Shown piece after piece: positions 33,197 through 45,140 of a DNA stretch of 64,000 nucleotides. Where the stretch lies: positions 39,324 through 103,323 of the forward strand of contig JAXGGA010003409.1 of NCBI GenBank assembly GCA_038373865.1, given 5' to 3'. The notes beneath the pieces are model-generated. The model was given only the letters and a program-made list of their open reading frames with translations. It made no database searches and was not told the origin of the DNA. Position 1 is the first letter of the stretch. Each line of letters opens with the position of its first letter. This DNA comes from Uloborus plumipes (Eukaryota > Arthropoda > Arachnida > Araneae > Uloboridae). The translations under genes and the position numbers were made by a program.

Positions 33197-35271
33197 TAAA
33201 CATTAAAAGATGTTTGTAAACTTGTCATTTTAGGTCAAAACAGAAATCTCATATGGTAAAAATTCAATTTTATAATGTCCAGGTGCTTTTTTCTTTTGGT
33301 AAATATTTCAAGTGTGTATATTTTTCGGAACGAGAAACATTTTTTAAGGCATTAAAAAAAAAAAGGAAAGAAATACAAAACACAAAAAGAAGTTTTAGTT
33401 CCTCAATTTTACTTTTCAATGAGAGAAGATATGTTGAACATGATTTTTTGTGAGAAGAGGAATTTTTCAAGGTAAATACATGCAAGAGTGCATTTGTTAA
33501 TGACCATGCCACGTGATTCTTTTCAAATAAGAGGAAGGAACGAAACACGTCCAAAAATAAACAAACAATAGAAAATGAACACCATTCCGATGAGCTAAGT
33601 ACTTATGGAACAGGAACAACATTTCTGCAGAATTGAATAGAATGTTGGTGAATAAAAACGTAGAATCAACGCTTTACAAAGTTTCTATTCAGATGTCATT
33701 ATTAATACGTGAATGGAATCAATGATGAAGATGTTATCATTTATTTAATTTTTATTACCATTTCTTTACGCAATTTTTTTCTTTTTTAATTTTATCCCTC
33801 TTTTCTTGCTTTTTTTTAAAAAAATTTTGTTGTAACAAAAATGCCCAAAAGTTTTACCTATCTGCGGAGGTGGTGAGTTCGTGTTTGACGACAAAGGCAG
33901 GAAGTATTTTAGCAAAAAATGCGGCAGCATTGTCAAGTTTATCTGAATGGTGGAATTGGCTTACTCATATGTCGTTAACGCCAGAATTTGACGAAGACAT
34001 AATGTCGTGTATGATAGAATTTTTTTCAAAGGACAAAATTTTCAGCAGTTTTGTCAGGAGTGCACATCAAGGACGAATACAGGATCGCCCTTCTCTTGAG
34101 GGACTTGGCACCGGCAATGTTTCGGAATTGAAGTTCTAAAAACGGTAGTGTGGGTCTTATTTGATGACGTTATGGAAAGAGATGAGGGTTAGAGACTTTC
34201 CTCCGGTAATGTTTCGAAACTGAAGTTCCAGAAAATTAAAATTTCGATTATCTTTAATGAAGTTAGGAAATATGCAACATTCACCGGGAATCATTAAGAA
34301 GTTGAGGCTCTAAAACCACCATTTTGAATACATTCCGGTAACAGAAAAGAGAAGGAATACGTTCAAATACCTCCCACTCATTGGCCTAAATCTCTATACT
34401 TTATAAATAAAACAATGTGGAAAACAATCTGCCGTCCGGATTCTTTCCAGGGGGGGGGGGGCCTTAAAAGTTTCGGATCCCCACCCCACCGAGAGCCGGG
34501 ATGTTCCCCTAATCAGTTTGGTCTTCGGCCCCCTCTCATCCATAAAAGTATCAAAACTTACACTATTCCGATTCCGAATCGAGCCCCTCCAAGGGCCGGG
34601 CCCCAGTTTTGACTCGCCGGCCCTGTGGCCATTTCCACCATCCCGCCCTCGATACTAGACGCAATAAACAAAATATGACCTACCGTGACATCTCCTGCGA
34701 TTAAGCATTCGGAAACAGCTTTACGATTGCACAATCATCGATTTCTTTACGAGCACAAACGTGCTCGCCTGGCAATGACATAAATTGCTCAACACGAGGA
34801 AAACAAAAGCGATTCGAATCGAGTGACAGATAGAATGACCCACGAAAACCATTAGTGAGTTGTGTGACGATGAGTCTTCGCAAAAAGATGCTATTTTCGT
34901 CCATCGGAAGTTGAAAGAAATTCGGAAGTGACTGTTGTTTATTTCCAGGAAAGTCACCGTCACGCACAAAAGTTGACGATGACACGAAATATGAAGACGT
35001 CAAGGAAGTGTGAAGATGGAAGAAAATACTTTTTATCAATTTACGTGGGTTTGTACCATTTTTATAAAAAAAACACGACGGTACTGAAACACAGAACCAA
35101 AACTAGGGAAATAAAACTTGGCATAAATACCACAAAGTAATTCTTTAAAAATTGTTGAAACATACTCTTGTTTAGGTCTCACGGATTAAATTAACATCAC
35201 TAGAGCTTCGAGAAATTTCTGCTGCACCAAAAATTTTAATTATTACATAAATAAACATATAATCTGGAATC
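33197..35271. other. Mostly unrecognised; two transposon-end scraps
   Basis: AAGGACGAATACAGGATCGCCC-like sequence at about 34069 resembles a decayed end of the CAAGGGCGGATCC family. GGCCGGCGAGTCAAAACTGG, read on the minus strand near 34600-34627, resembles a hAT end starting CAGGGCCGGC. Partners were not found for either. No gene seen. Confidence 0.4.
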
Positions 35272-36116
35272 CAGGGTGTAAAAAAATCAATGATTTTTTT
35301 AAAAAAATAAAAAAAATCGGATCTTTTTTATTTAAATCTGATTTTTTTTATTTTTTTTTTTCAATTAGAAACTTCAGTTATTAATTAATTTTTATTTATG
35401 AACAACTTACCTTTAAGCTTTTAAAAATACAAAAACACCTTTGAAGTAAAGCTTCACCAGTAAGAAACCCGGAAAAAAGTGTTAGGAGCTAATCTGAAAA
35501 TAATCCTGTCTACTAGCTAGGATAAAAATCAAATGATCAAATGGGGCAGGAAGCTCAACCCAATCCTCACGTCATTCAGCCCCCCCCCCTCTTTATTTTG
35601 CTTTTGTTTTGTAAAGCTGGGTTATGTTCCATTTCAGCCACTAATAAAGACTGCCCCCCCCCCCCCCCAGTTGCTAATGCAAGGCATAGAAAATTCATCT
35701 TCTGTTTCGTTGTTTTTGTTTTTTCTTTTCACTGAAAGTATATCACACAAATCCTATCATGTCCCTCCCTCTTAATTCACTCTTTGCAACACCTGCCCTG
35801 CCCCTGTATGTATTTTCTTTATTTCACATATTAGACACCAAATAGCACTATTTGTGCATACATATTATTTGGACTGCAACCTTCCAGCATCTGTGAAGGG
35901 GGGATGAGTAGGATTACTTTTCCATTTATCAGATGGAAATCAAAGCTCTAAAAGAAAATGGTAAAAATAATGAAATTGGGATTGTCCAAGAGAATTTTTT
36001 AAGGGTTAAAATAAAAAGTGATTTAAATCGATGATTTTTTTTTTTTAAATCAATTGACTTAAATCGCGATTTAAATCACTGATTTAAATCAATTGATTTA
36101 AATCATTGACACCCTG
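35272..36116. mobile_element. hAT non-autonomous element (CAGGGTGT ends)
   Basis: The left end CAGGGTGTAAAAAAATCAAT and right end ATTGACACCCTG are inverted. A perfect 8-bp duplication CTGGAATC flanks it (35264-35271 and 36117-36124). Subterminal TTTAAATC/GATTTAAA repeats are dense at both ends (35330-35350, 36020-36105). It is 845 bp with no transposase frame. Confidence 0.92.
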
Positions 36117-36229
36117 CTGGAATCTATGTTCATCAGAAGAGATAGGAATAAATTCTTTTTAAATAACATATTAGACTAAAGAAAAAGTGTAATACTTGAC
36201 AATAAAACTAAAATATAGAGCAGCAAAAG

Positions 36230-36480
36230 CTCAGTTTACGGCGCCGGCAACTGAGCGATCTCCATGCTCGCCCCCCTCTTCGAACGGCCATGGTTAAATC
36301 CATACCTATATAAAAATGAATGTATGTACCTTTGTACCTATGAATGTATGTACTGCATAGTCTCAAAAACTACCCGTCGGATTTCGCCAAAAATTTCACA
36401 GTGTGTTTGTGTCCTCACTGAGCACATCAAGAGACCAATTAGAAAAAAAATCTGACTGGTAGTTCTTTTTTATCCAATTT
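36230..36480. repeat. Repeat shared with 63735-63815, then Helitron-like sequence
   Basis: The block ending CCCCCCTCTTCGAACGGC(C/A)ATG recurs near 63790, preceded in both places by a GCTAAG/GCTCAG-TTT(A/C)CGGC stretch. It is followed here by TATAAAAATGAATGTATGTA and CCGTCGGATTTCGCCAAA, a style common in Helitron-type elements. Ends are not defined. Confidence 0.4.
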
Positions 36481-36920
36481 TAGTTGAAACTTCCACATAA
36501 AATCTCTATTTTTTTTTTTTTTTTTTTTTTAAAGCTTTCCTCCATTAGAACCATTATTAAGTGCTTCATCTCAACTCCCCCTCGATAGCTAATTATGTGT
36601 TTGATATTTTCTTTGCTTCGCGTGGTTTTCTGAGGCTTCTCTGGATTCAAAAAGTTGAGAAATGTTCTTTCGTGAGTATTCGCCCTTGAATATATAGTAC
36701 TGCTGGTATTGGATTTCGCATGTGGCATTTTAACCCACGTGACGCCGGACATATACATTAGTAATAAATAAATGAATAAAATTTCATAGAAAATTTTGAG
36801 CATAGTCACATTATTGTTTAACGTCTTCGCATTCAAAATATCGGTGTTATCAAAATATTTTTTACATAATTTATATGCACTCTAAAAAGAGTACATTTTT
36901 AAGTGCTTAAAATCATATAT

Positions 36921-38729
36921 GGGTCATTTTCACCATATGCTTACATTTCAGAATTTTTAAGTATTTTTTTTAACTTGCTATTTTCTTTCAGAAACACGAA
37001 CAGATGTTTAGTCCCTTATTTTAGGTTTGTGAAAAAGTAATTCGTTGTACACTTTGATGCATAATTAAGTATTCAAATGATGTTGTAAAACTTTAAGTTG
37101 CAAGGAAAATTGTCGTCCATTGCCATACAAAATCGAAATGAAATCTAACTTTTAAACTATATTATAGCGCCTAGAACCAACTTAATTTGAAATTACTAGC
37201 ATCCCTGTAGCTTAAAATGATGTTTGTAGTTGTTAAAATATTGATAAAAAACTGTATGGTAACGGACTTGAAATTTGGTAACGGATTTGACCTTAAACCA
37301 TAAATAAACTTCAAGTCTGTTACTATGATTTTAATGATATTTTAAAGCATTACACATTCATACATATGTATTCATTCGCTATAATAATACTTTCTAACTA
37401 TTAAGATACAGAAAAATCATTTTTGGAATATATGAATAAAATAAAACACTTGCTCTAAATCTGAAACTTAGTCCTCAAGCAGTTTTTCATAGGCAAGCAG
37501 CACACATAGCTATGACTTCACTATTAAGAAAGTTATTTATTTTAACATTATAAACAAGTGAATAATACATTATTAACAAAAGCGGGAAATGGAGGAGAAA
37601 ATGTTGCACATAAATGCACGAAAATGCGATTCATCACACGGTCTAATGATGAAGATATCCTTTTTCAATTTTTCCGCTACCTTTATTTATAAATGTTCTA
37701 TTAATTCGTAATTTCGAAGTCAAATTTTTACATTAATAAATTGATTTCGGTTCTGTCGCATCAGAGAAGTAATCCACAGTTAAATTACAGTATTTATCTA
37801 TTACGTTAAATTGAAAACGCTTTTAATTAAAAACTATTTATAATTCTCAGCTAATAATGAAAATTCCGGTATTTTACGTTACCAATATCGATATTTCAAA
37901 ATTGCAAAATAACTCAGAATATCAGTATTTGATGTATGCATATCCCGGTATTGCAATCACTAATGGTAACGTACTTGACCAGTAACGGATTTGACATTTC
38001 AACAAAAATATCAAATTATGGCTAGGATGTCGAACTTAAAAATTGAAGAACAACATGCATTTTCTTAGAGTTGTATAATAAACAATATTTATAAGTAAAA
38101 GTTTAGAAAAAGCAAAAATTAATACCAAAATCTTTGGTAACGGACTTGACAAAGAATAAACATACGCACCTTCAAGAAATTTTGTGCGAAACGCCACAGT
38201 AAGACTTCTCGACTGAAAAAATCTAAATGGTACGAAATAGTTACGTTACTAGTTTGTTAAGTTAACTGAATACGTGTTACCATCTTTTGACAGCAATAAA
38301 TACCTTTTTTAGCTAAAATAATCTTAGGGTAACGGACTTGACAAGAACTTCTGGACAAAATATATTCATACATTTCTTAATTTAAAAAAAATACTATTGT
38401 CAATATTTCTCATGAACATCACACACTAATAGCCAATATATAAAAATAATTTGTCGTATATACTTTTTTATACAATTAAGTATCTAAAAAAAGGAGTTGA
38501 ACTTGTGAAAATGGAAAATGGACAAGCGTTTTTGCCTCGATTCTCATTTTTAAAGACTTATATAAAAATAAATAAATAAATTTCAATATTTTTTTGAGTG
38601 ATAGAATTTTTTTGGGGGTATTTCTTACAGAAAATAATTGTTCGCGTTGAATTTAAAATATAAATTATGCTTCAAAATTGTCTTTTTAACCTCCGGACAG
38701 CAAATGTAAGCAAATTTTGAAAATGACCC
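36921..38729. mobile_element. GGGTCATT-ended element, left copy of an inverted pair
   Basis: The ends GGGTCATTTTCACCATATGC and (reverse-complemented right end) GGGTCATTTTCAAAATTTGC are inverted for about 28 bp. ATAT flanks both sides, consistent with a 4-bp target duplication in AT-rich DNA. The 1.8-kb body has no long open frame. It repeats the motif GTAACGGACTTGAC (with GTAACGGATTTGAC variants) about seven times in both orientations, at about 37258, 37278, 37313, 37971, 37982, 38138 and 38331. The superfamily is not assigned; 4-bp duplications are known for Sola elements among others. Confidence 0.72.
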
Positions 38730-39058
38730 ATATCTTAAGTTGTAATGCATCTCAAGGCTTTTTTTTTTTCCACACGCGCACAACTGTACACTCAAAGGTC
38801 GACATCTTAAATAGAAAACACCAAACCTTTTTTTATCTCAAGGCCGAAAGAACGTAAGCTAAATAATTTAATAAATTGCACGCTCACATCATTCTTTTGA
38901 TAAATTTAGTTAAATTTAAAGTAAAAAAAAGAAATCTGAAAGCCATGAGAAATATTCCTCCATTTCTGTAATATTTCAAATAAGAACTACAGCATTATTA
39001 GCGGATTATTTCAGAGATGGAACAAGAGGAACAACGAATAGCGTAAAACAGGGATTAA

Positions 39059-40819
39059 GGGTCATTTTCAAAATTTGCTTATATTTGCTGTCCGGATGTT
39101 AAAAAGTCGATTTTGAAACATAATTTATATTTAAAATTCAATGAGAATAATTATTTTCTGTATTTTTTCTTCCCCCCAAAAAATTCTATCACTCAAAAAA
39201 TTATTCAAATTTATTTATTTATTTTTATATAAGTCTTTAAAAATGAGAGTTAAGGCAAGAACGCCGCTTGTCCATTTCCAATTTTTGCAAGTTCAACTAT
39301 TTTTTCTATAAATTTAATTGTATAAAAAAGAAAATACAACGAATTATTTTTATATATTGACTATTAGTGTATGATATTCATAAGAAATATTGACAATGGT
39401 ATTTTTTTTTCATTAAGAAATGTATGAATATATTTTGTTCGGCAATTCCTGTTAAGTCCGTTGTCCTAAGAGTAGCTAAAAAGGACATTTATTGCTGTCA
39501 AAAGATGGTAACACGTATTCAGTAAACTGAACAAACTATTGACGTATCTATTTCATACAATTTTGTTTTCTTCAGTCGAGAAATATTGCTGTGGCGTTTC
39601 GCACTAGATTTCTTCCAGTGCGTATTTTTATTCTTTGTCAAGTCTGTTACCAAAGATTTTAGTATTAATTTTTGCTTTTTCTCAACTTTTCCCCACAAAT
39701 ATTATTTATTATACAACTCTTGTTCAATTTTTAAATTTGACATCTTAGCCATAATTTGACATTTTGGTTGAAATGTCAAGTCCGTTACCATTAGTGATTG
39801 CAATGCCGGGATACGGGTACATCGAATACTGATATTCTGAGCTATTCCGAAATATCGATATTGGTAACGTAAAATACCAGAACTTTCAGTATTAGCTGAG
39901 AATAATAGTTTTTGATTAAAAGCGTTTTCAATTTAACGTAAAAGATAATACTGTTACTTTAATTGTGCATAACTTTTCTGATGCGACAGTACCAAAATCA
40001 ATTTATTGATGTAAAAATTTGGCTTCGAAATTACGAATTAATAGAATATTAATAAATAAAGGTAGCGGAAAAATTGAAAAATGATATTTTCATCATCGAC
40101 CGTGTGATGAATCGCATTTTCGTGCAATTATGTGCACCATTTTCCCCTCCATTTTCCGCTTTTGTTAATAATGTATTATACACTTGTTTAATGTTAAAAT
40201 AAATAATTTTCTCAGTAGTGAAGTCATAGTTATGCTGCTTGACTATGAAAAATTGCTTGAGTTTCAGATTTAGAGCAAATGTTTTATTTTATTCATGTAT
40301 TCCAAAAATGATTTTTCTGTATCTTATGAGTTAAAAAATATTATATTATAACGAATGAATACATAGGTATGCGTGTATGTAAGTTTTAAATTATTATTAA
40401 AATCATAGTAACAAACTTGACATTTATTTATGGTTTAAGATCAAATCCGTTACCAAATGACAAGTCCCTCTTACCATACAGTTTTTTTTTTTTTTTATCA
40501 CAAACATCGTTTTAAGCTTCAGGGACTTAATTAATGTCAAATTAAGTTGGATCTAGGCGCTATGATTAGTTTAAAGGTGAGAATTCATATTTATTTTGTA
40601 TGGTAATTATTTTGTATGGTGTTTTGTATTTTCCTTGCAACTTAAAGTTTTACAACAACATTTGAATACTTAATTATGCATCAAAGATAGCAACAAATTA
40701 CTCTTTCACACACCTAAATTATGTGACTAAACATCTGTTAGTGTTTCTAAAAAGAAAATAGCAAGTTAAAAAAAATTACTTTCAAGTTCTGAAATGCAAG
40801 CATATGGTGAAAATTACCC
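39059..40819. mobile_element. GGGTCATT-ended element, right (inverted) copy
   Basis: Reverse-complement copy of 36921-38729, separated from it by about 330 bp. It begins GGGTCATTTTCAAAATTTGC and ends GCATATGGTGAAAATTACCC. Flanks are TTAA and GTAA, three of four matching. Similarity to the left copy is high but broken by many substitutions and small indels, and the GTCAAGTCCGTTACC motifs are kept. Two independent insertions, or one old foldback with a 330-bp spacer, are both possible. Confidence 0.7.
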
Positions 40820-43800
40820 GTAAACGAAACGAAAATAAAATTAATGAAATGCGTTATAGTGTTGCTTATTGTTGCGTATGAGCAATGGGATATAAATTGA
40901 CATGAGTTGCTAATGAAATCGAAACTGACTTGACACATTTACAAATGCATAACAATCAATCACACTAAGAACAGGATTTCCAATTTTTAAAATACTAATG
41001 ACACATTAATAGTAGTAATAATAATAATAATGATGATGATTACCCTCAGAAGATCAAAAATAAAAAGACCTTGATGAAACAAAGGCTTTTAAACACAGTA
41101 TCCCCCATTCTTTTAAAGACTTTTAACCACTGTGTAAACAAACCTCGTTGGGGATAACATCCAGATTTTCTTGGAACAATCCGACAATTGCAGCAGCGCG
41201 TATAATATTAGGTCTATTGGCGGCGTCCGTGCTTGGCGTACCGTTTAATGACCACATAACATCCAATTATGGATGATGTGTAATTAGCAGAAGCTTTGTT
41301 TCTGCATGGCTGGATGAGGGCGAAATAACATACCAGTGCTTTCATAATTTTTGAGCATGTTAGTAGGACTTGTCTTACATACGGTGCATTCCAGCCTGTT
41401 GGAGTAGACGCATTACGAAAAGAAATTTTAGAAACAATAATTCCAAGAAAGCTTGTTGGCATTGGAAATAAAGTTTTTCAGAAATGGTGTTGTCGGTTGG
41501 TAAAATCTAATTTTCTGGCGCTAAATTCAAAATTAGTTACACTGCACCACGCTAACTACCACTAAATTTGAAGGATGACTTATTAATAAAATGTATCAAA
41601 CAAGCCCCGAGGTTAAATTTTTGGGAAGGGAGGAGGAGAGATGCCCAATTTACCGAATGCAAAAATATGAGTTTGCATCTAAGGAGAGGGAAAATTAGGT
41701 GTTATTAAAAGAATATTTTTTAAAAATGCATTATTAGAAAACGTTTTCGAATTTACCGAATCGTCAGACAAAATTTGACATATGAAGACTTTTGGGGGGT
41801 CACAGTGATCACCTGTCTTTTTATGTAAACATTCACCGGAGATTCCTCATCGAATGTCTACATTTACTAAATTTGGGTCCTGAGACATATACACCAGTGG
41901 TGCCCAACCTACGGTCCATGGGCCATATATGGTTCCAGGGGCAATCCATACGTGGCTCTTTGTTTTGTTGAATATTACGAATCGCAAAATGTATTCTGGA
42001 ACTTTCCATAACAACCGATGGGCTACATTCGGCAGTAAGAACGATTGTTGCAAATTTAGGATCAAATAGTCAGAAATTGTGAAAAATACCTTTGTGGAAC
42101 AAAGTAACAACAGTAATCAACGTTTACACTGTTTACTAAAGTTATTAGTCAAAGATTGGTTTTTAAAAACTTCCAAATTCCTTCGTATCAGTAAAATATA
42201 CGTGTATGAACATACTAAACGCTAAATGGGGAAAATAGAAAATTGATAAATTATCCATGATTAGAGAAGCATGATCGCTTTCTTATCATTAATTTTTGCA
42301 AAGTTTGAATATACAATTCAAAAATTTTATTCACAATGTCAAGATAAAGCACAGACAAAAATCACTAAAATTGCAATAAAAGATATAACAGTAGGCTATT
42401 TTTCATTGCTACGAAGTAAATTTTCCCGAAACCACTAGAACATTTGTCTAGCTTGGGGCTATAAAGTCGGAACAAAATTTGCCAAGAGATTTATAGCCAT
42501 TAAATATTACCATGCAAACAAAAAGCTGCAATGATTTGTGTCCCGATCGGCAGTTCTAAGCTATGAGAATCAGTTAACGGTTCGCTGCCTTTCGGACAAA
42601 CAGCCGTAAGCTGTCATAAGCTGGTTTTGGATTCTGAGGTCGTTCGTTCAGTTTTATTCGTTTATTTATTTTTTAAAATAACGTTACAAAAATTCTGCGG
42701 AAATCCACAAATCGGCACAGTTCAGGTAGCTTCCGTTCATCAGCATGGGATAATAACTGCTAAATGAGACTGAACAATGAAAAATAACTTGTTTTAGAAG
42801 ATATAAAACTATTCAAAGAGTTGGTTGATTTAGTTGAAAAATTGGAAGTTACACTATCTGATATTGTACGTGTAGACAAATTTTATGAATGAGTCACAAA
42901 GCTCCAGTTTTACCAGACACACATCATTTCTTAAAATCAATACATCCAAATACAATGCCAAACTTCCAATTGCAATCGAAATGCAGGTCGTAAAGAAGTT
43001 AGGGCTCACAACATATATGGTAGCTAAAACTTGATGTATTTGGGAATGCACTTGCATACATTAACATTATTATTTGTTCATGTTCATTTATTAACAGATG
43101 CAACCGTGTTACCATGGAGGTAGTAACAGTTTGGAACGTACAGAGTACCGAAATGTTGAGTAAAAAAATACGGTTAGTACGTTGAATTGGGAAGTTTGAT
43201 TTTCTAGGATTTGAAAAAAAAAATAATAATTAATTAAAAACAAGTTTTTCTTTCTCCTCAAACACCATTGTTAAAATTTTTAATGTTTCAAGAATATTTC
43301 ATTTAGTATATTAAGCTTTTTTAAACATAAAATGCTGAAAAGGAGTTTTAGAATTCCAAGTAACTATTTTTTTCGATCAACTGTTAGTGACACGTGACAC
43401 CAGGAAGCCAAAAAAACTCGAGGTCAAAGGAAAAATAATTATCATAAAAAGAAGTTCACTCAAAGTTATACCTCCGCCAATCGTGCGCAAGACTTTCACA
43501 GCACTTATTAGGCAAAGGCAAACGCATCATAATTAAGATTACTTTTTATGAAAGAAAAAGCTAGAGCAAGAAATCGAACTAGGGAAAAAGGTGAAGATGA
43601 ACCGAAGGTTGCTCGCAGGGTTGCCCCAGGAATGTCTAATTGCAGTTATTTGCGCTCAAGTGACCTCTCGTGAATTCTCATAAAAACGCTGTAAACAGCC
43701 TGAGGCTTTTTTACACGAACACCTTCCCTTGCCTTTACTTTTGATTCACCGTTGGCATATTTCGTTAGAATAGCAAAACCCCATCAGGACTTTCCGCACT

Positions 43801-45136
43801 AATATTTTTACATGAATTATTAAGTAAACTGCATAAATGAATGACTGGTAGGTGTTTGCAGAAGGTGGATGAGCTAAAGACAAAGAGTAAAAATCGTTTT
43901 ATGTATACAATATACATCTTGAAATAAAAAGGGAGCTCTCTCAGCTAATAGGCATTAACTTTTTGCCGGCCGTCAAAACATCACTATCAAATCTCTCAGA
44001 ACGCATTCTTGAGTCCATGATACATAACCAAAAGAAACATTTACGTCACTTAGGCAAATTTACATAAACGAGTTCTAGATGATACGTTTTTTCAGTTCGA
44101 ATCTTCTCAATGACTAAATTCATCAATAAAATATATTTCATTTCTGCAATGTATTTTATTAATGAAAATATAAATTGTGTGTGATGAAGTAAACACATCT
44201 CGTTTGCCGTGACTAGTAATAGCAACACCGGACCAAATATACAATTCCGTTATTCGGTATTTTTTGCACAAGTGGTGCCACACCGCAATTTCTTTGAATT
44301 ATTTCAGAAAATTAATTTATTTTCGAGCATATAGGGATAATTGCATCTTCCGAGCACAAACTCAATTACACTTGGGTAAAAGACAAAGAGCCTTAAAAAT
44401 CATTTTATAGGAATTTCATCAAATTCAAAGTATTCCGAATTTCTTCAAAATTTATTTTCTTGTTAAAGTAAAGAGAAGGAAAGTTCAACTGGATGTGGTA
44501 TATTGAGAACATGTCCAAGAGATACCAGTAATTAAAATTAAATAAAAATTTGTTAAACGCAATGATGGTAAGAAAAGCCTAAATATTTTTTTCCCTTTTT
44601 CCACAACTTCCACATTTAGAAGATCCAAGGAAAAATGGTTTTCTCCATTTATTATTATTTTTTTTTTATTTTAAGAGGGAGAGAGAGAGAAATAAGAATA
44701 AATCAAATTTTGGACAATACAAAAGAATTATCTATTAATTCGGCAAACTATAGTAATGCCCGGTAAGTTCAGTGAAATATTGAAATCCCCAATAAAAAAA
44801 AATACCTTGCTATATCGATACTGTTGAATAGCAACAATATTTTACGATGTAGATTTCCTCATAAGTTATTCGGTAAAAATGCTGAGGGCGGAAGTACGGA
44901 ATCACAGTTGGCAAAGGCTTCTTTTAACATCTTCAGATTGAGCTCTTATTAACAGACAACTTTCAATACATATTTTTTTTTTTTTTTGATAATCAAGCAT
45001 TTTTAGTGTTCAGTCCACCAAAGTTATAGCCTATACTTCCTCTCGAAAAATGTCAAATATTTTGCGATTGCCTATATTAAGAGTCAAAACATTCACCAGA
45101 TAAACTTGTGATGCAATGCATCTCCAATTATTTCAC
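40820..45136. other. Long stretch with no gene; one solo hAT end
   Basis: At 41894 the sequence CAGTGGTGCCCAACCTACGG is a typical hAT (Charlie/SPIN-like) terminus, but I find no partner end. An AAT/GAT microsatellite lies at about 41011-41040. Short open frames (41214-41462, 41847-42110, 42854-43057) have no recognisable family. Nothing else is recognised. Confidence 0.45.
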
Positions 45137-45140
45137 GTTA

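Noticed and set aside
41894..41945. CAGTGGTGCCCAACCTACGG as the start of a complete hAT element
   Set aside because: No inverted partner end or matching 8-bp flank found downstream, so I kept it only as a solo end.
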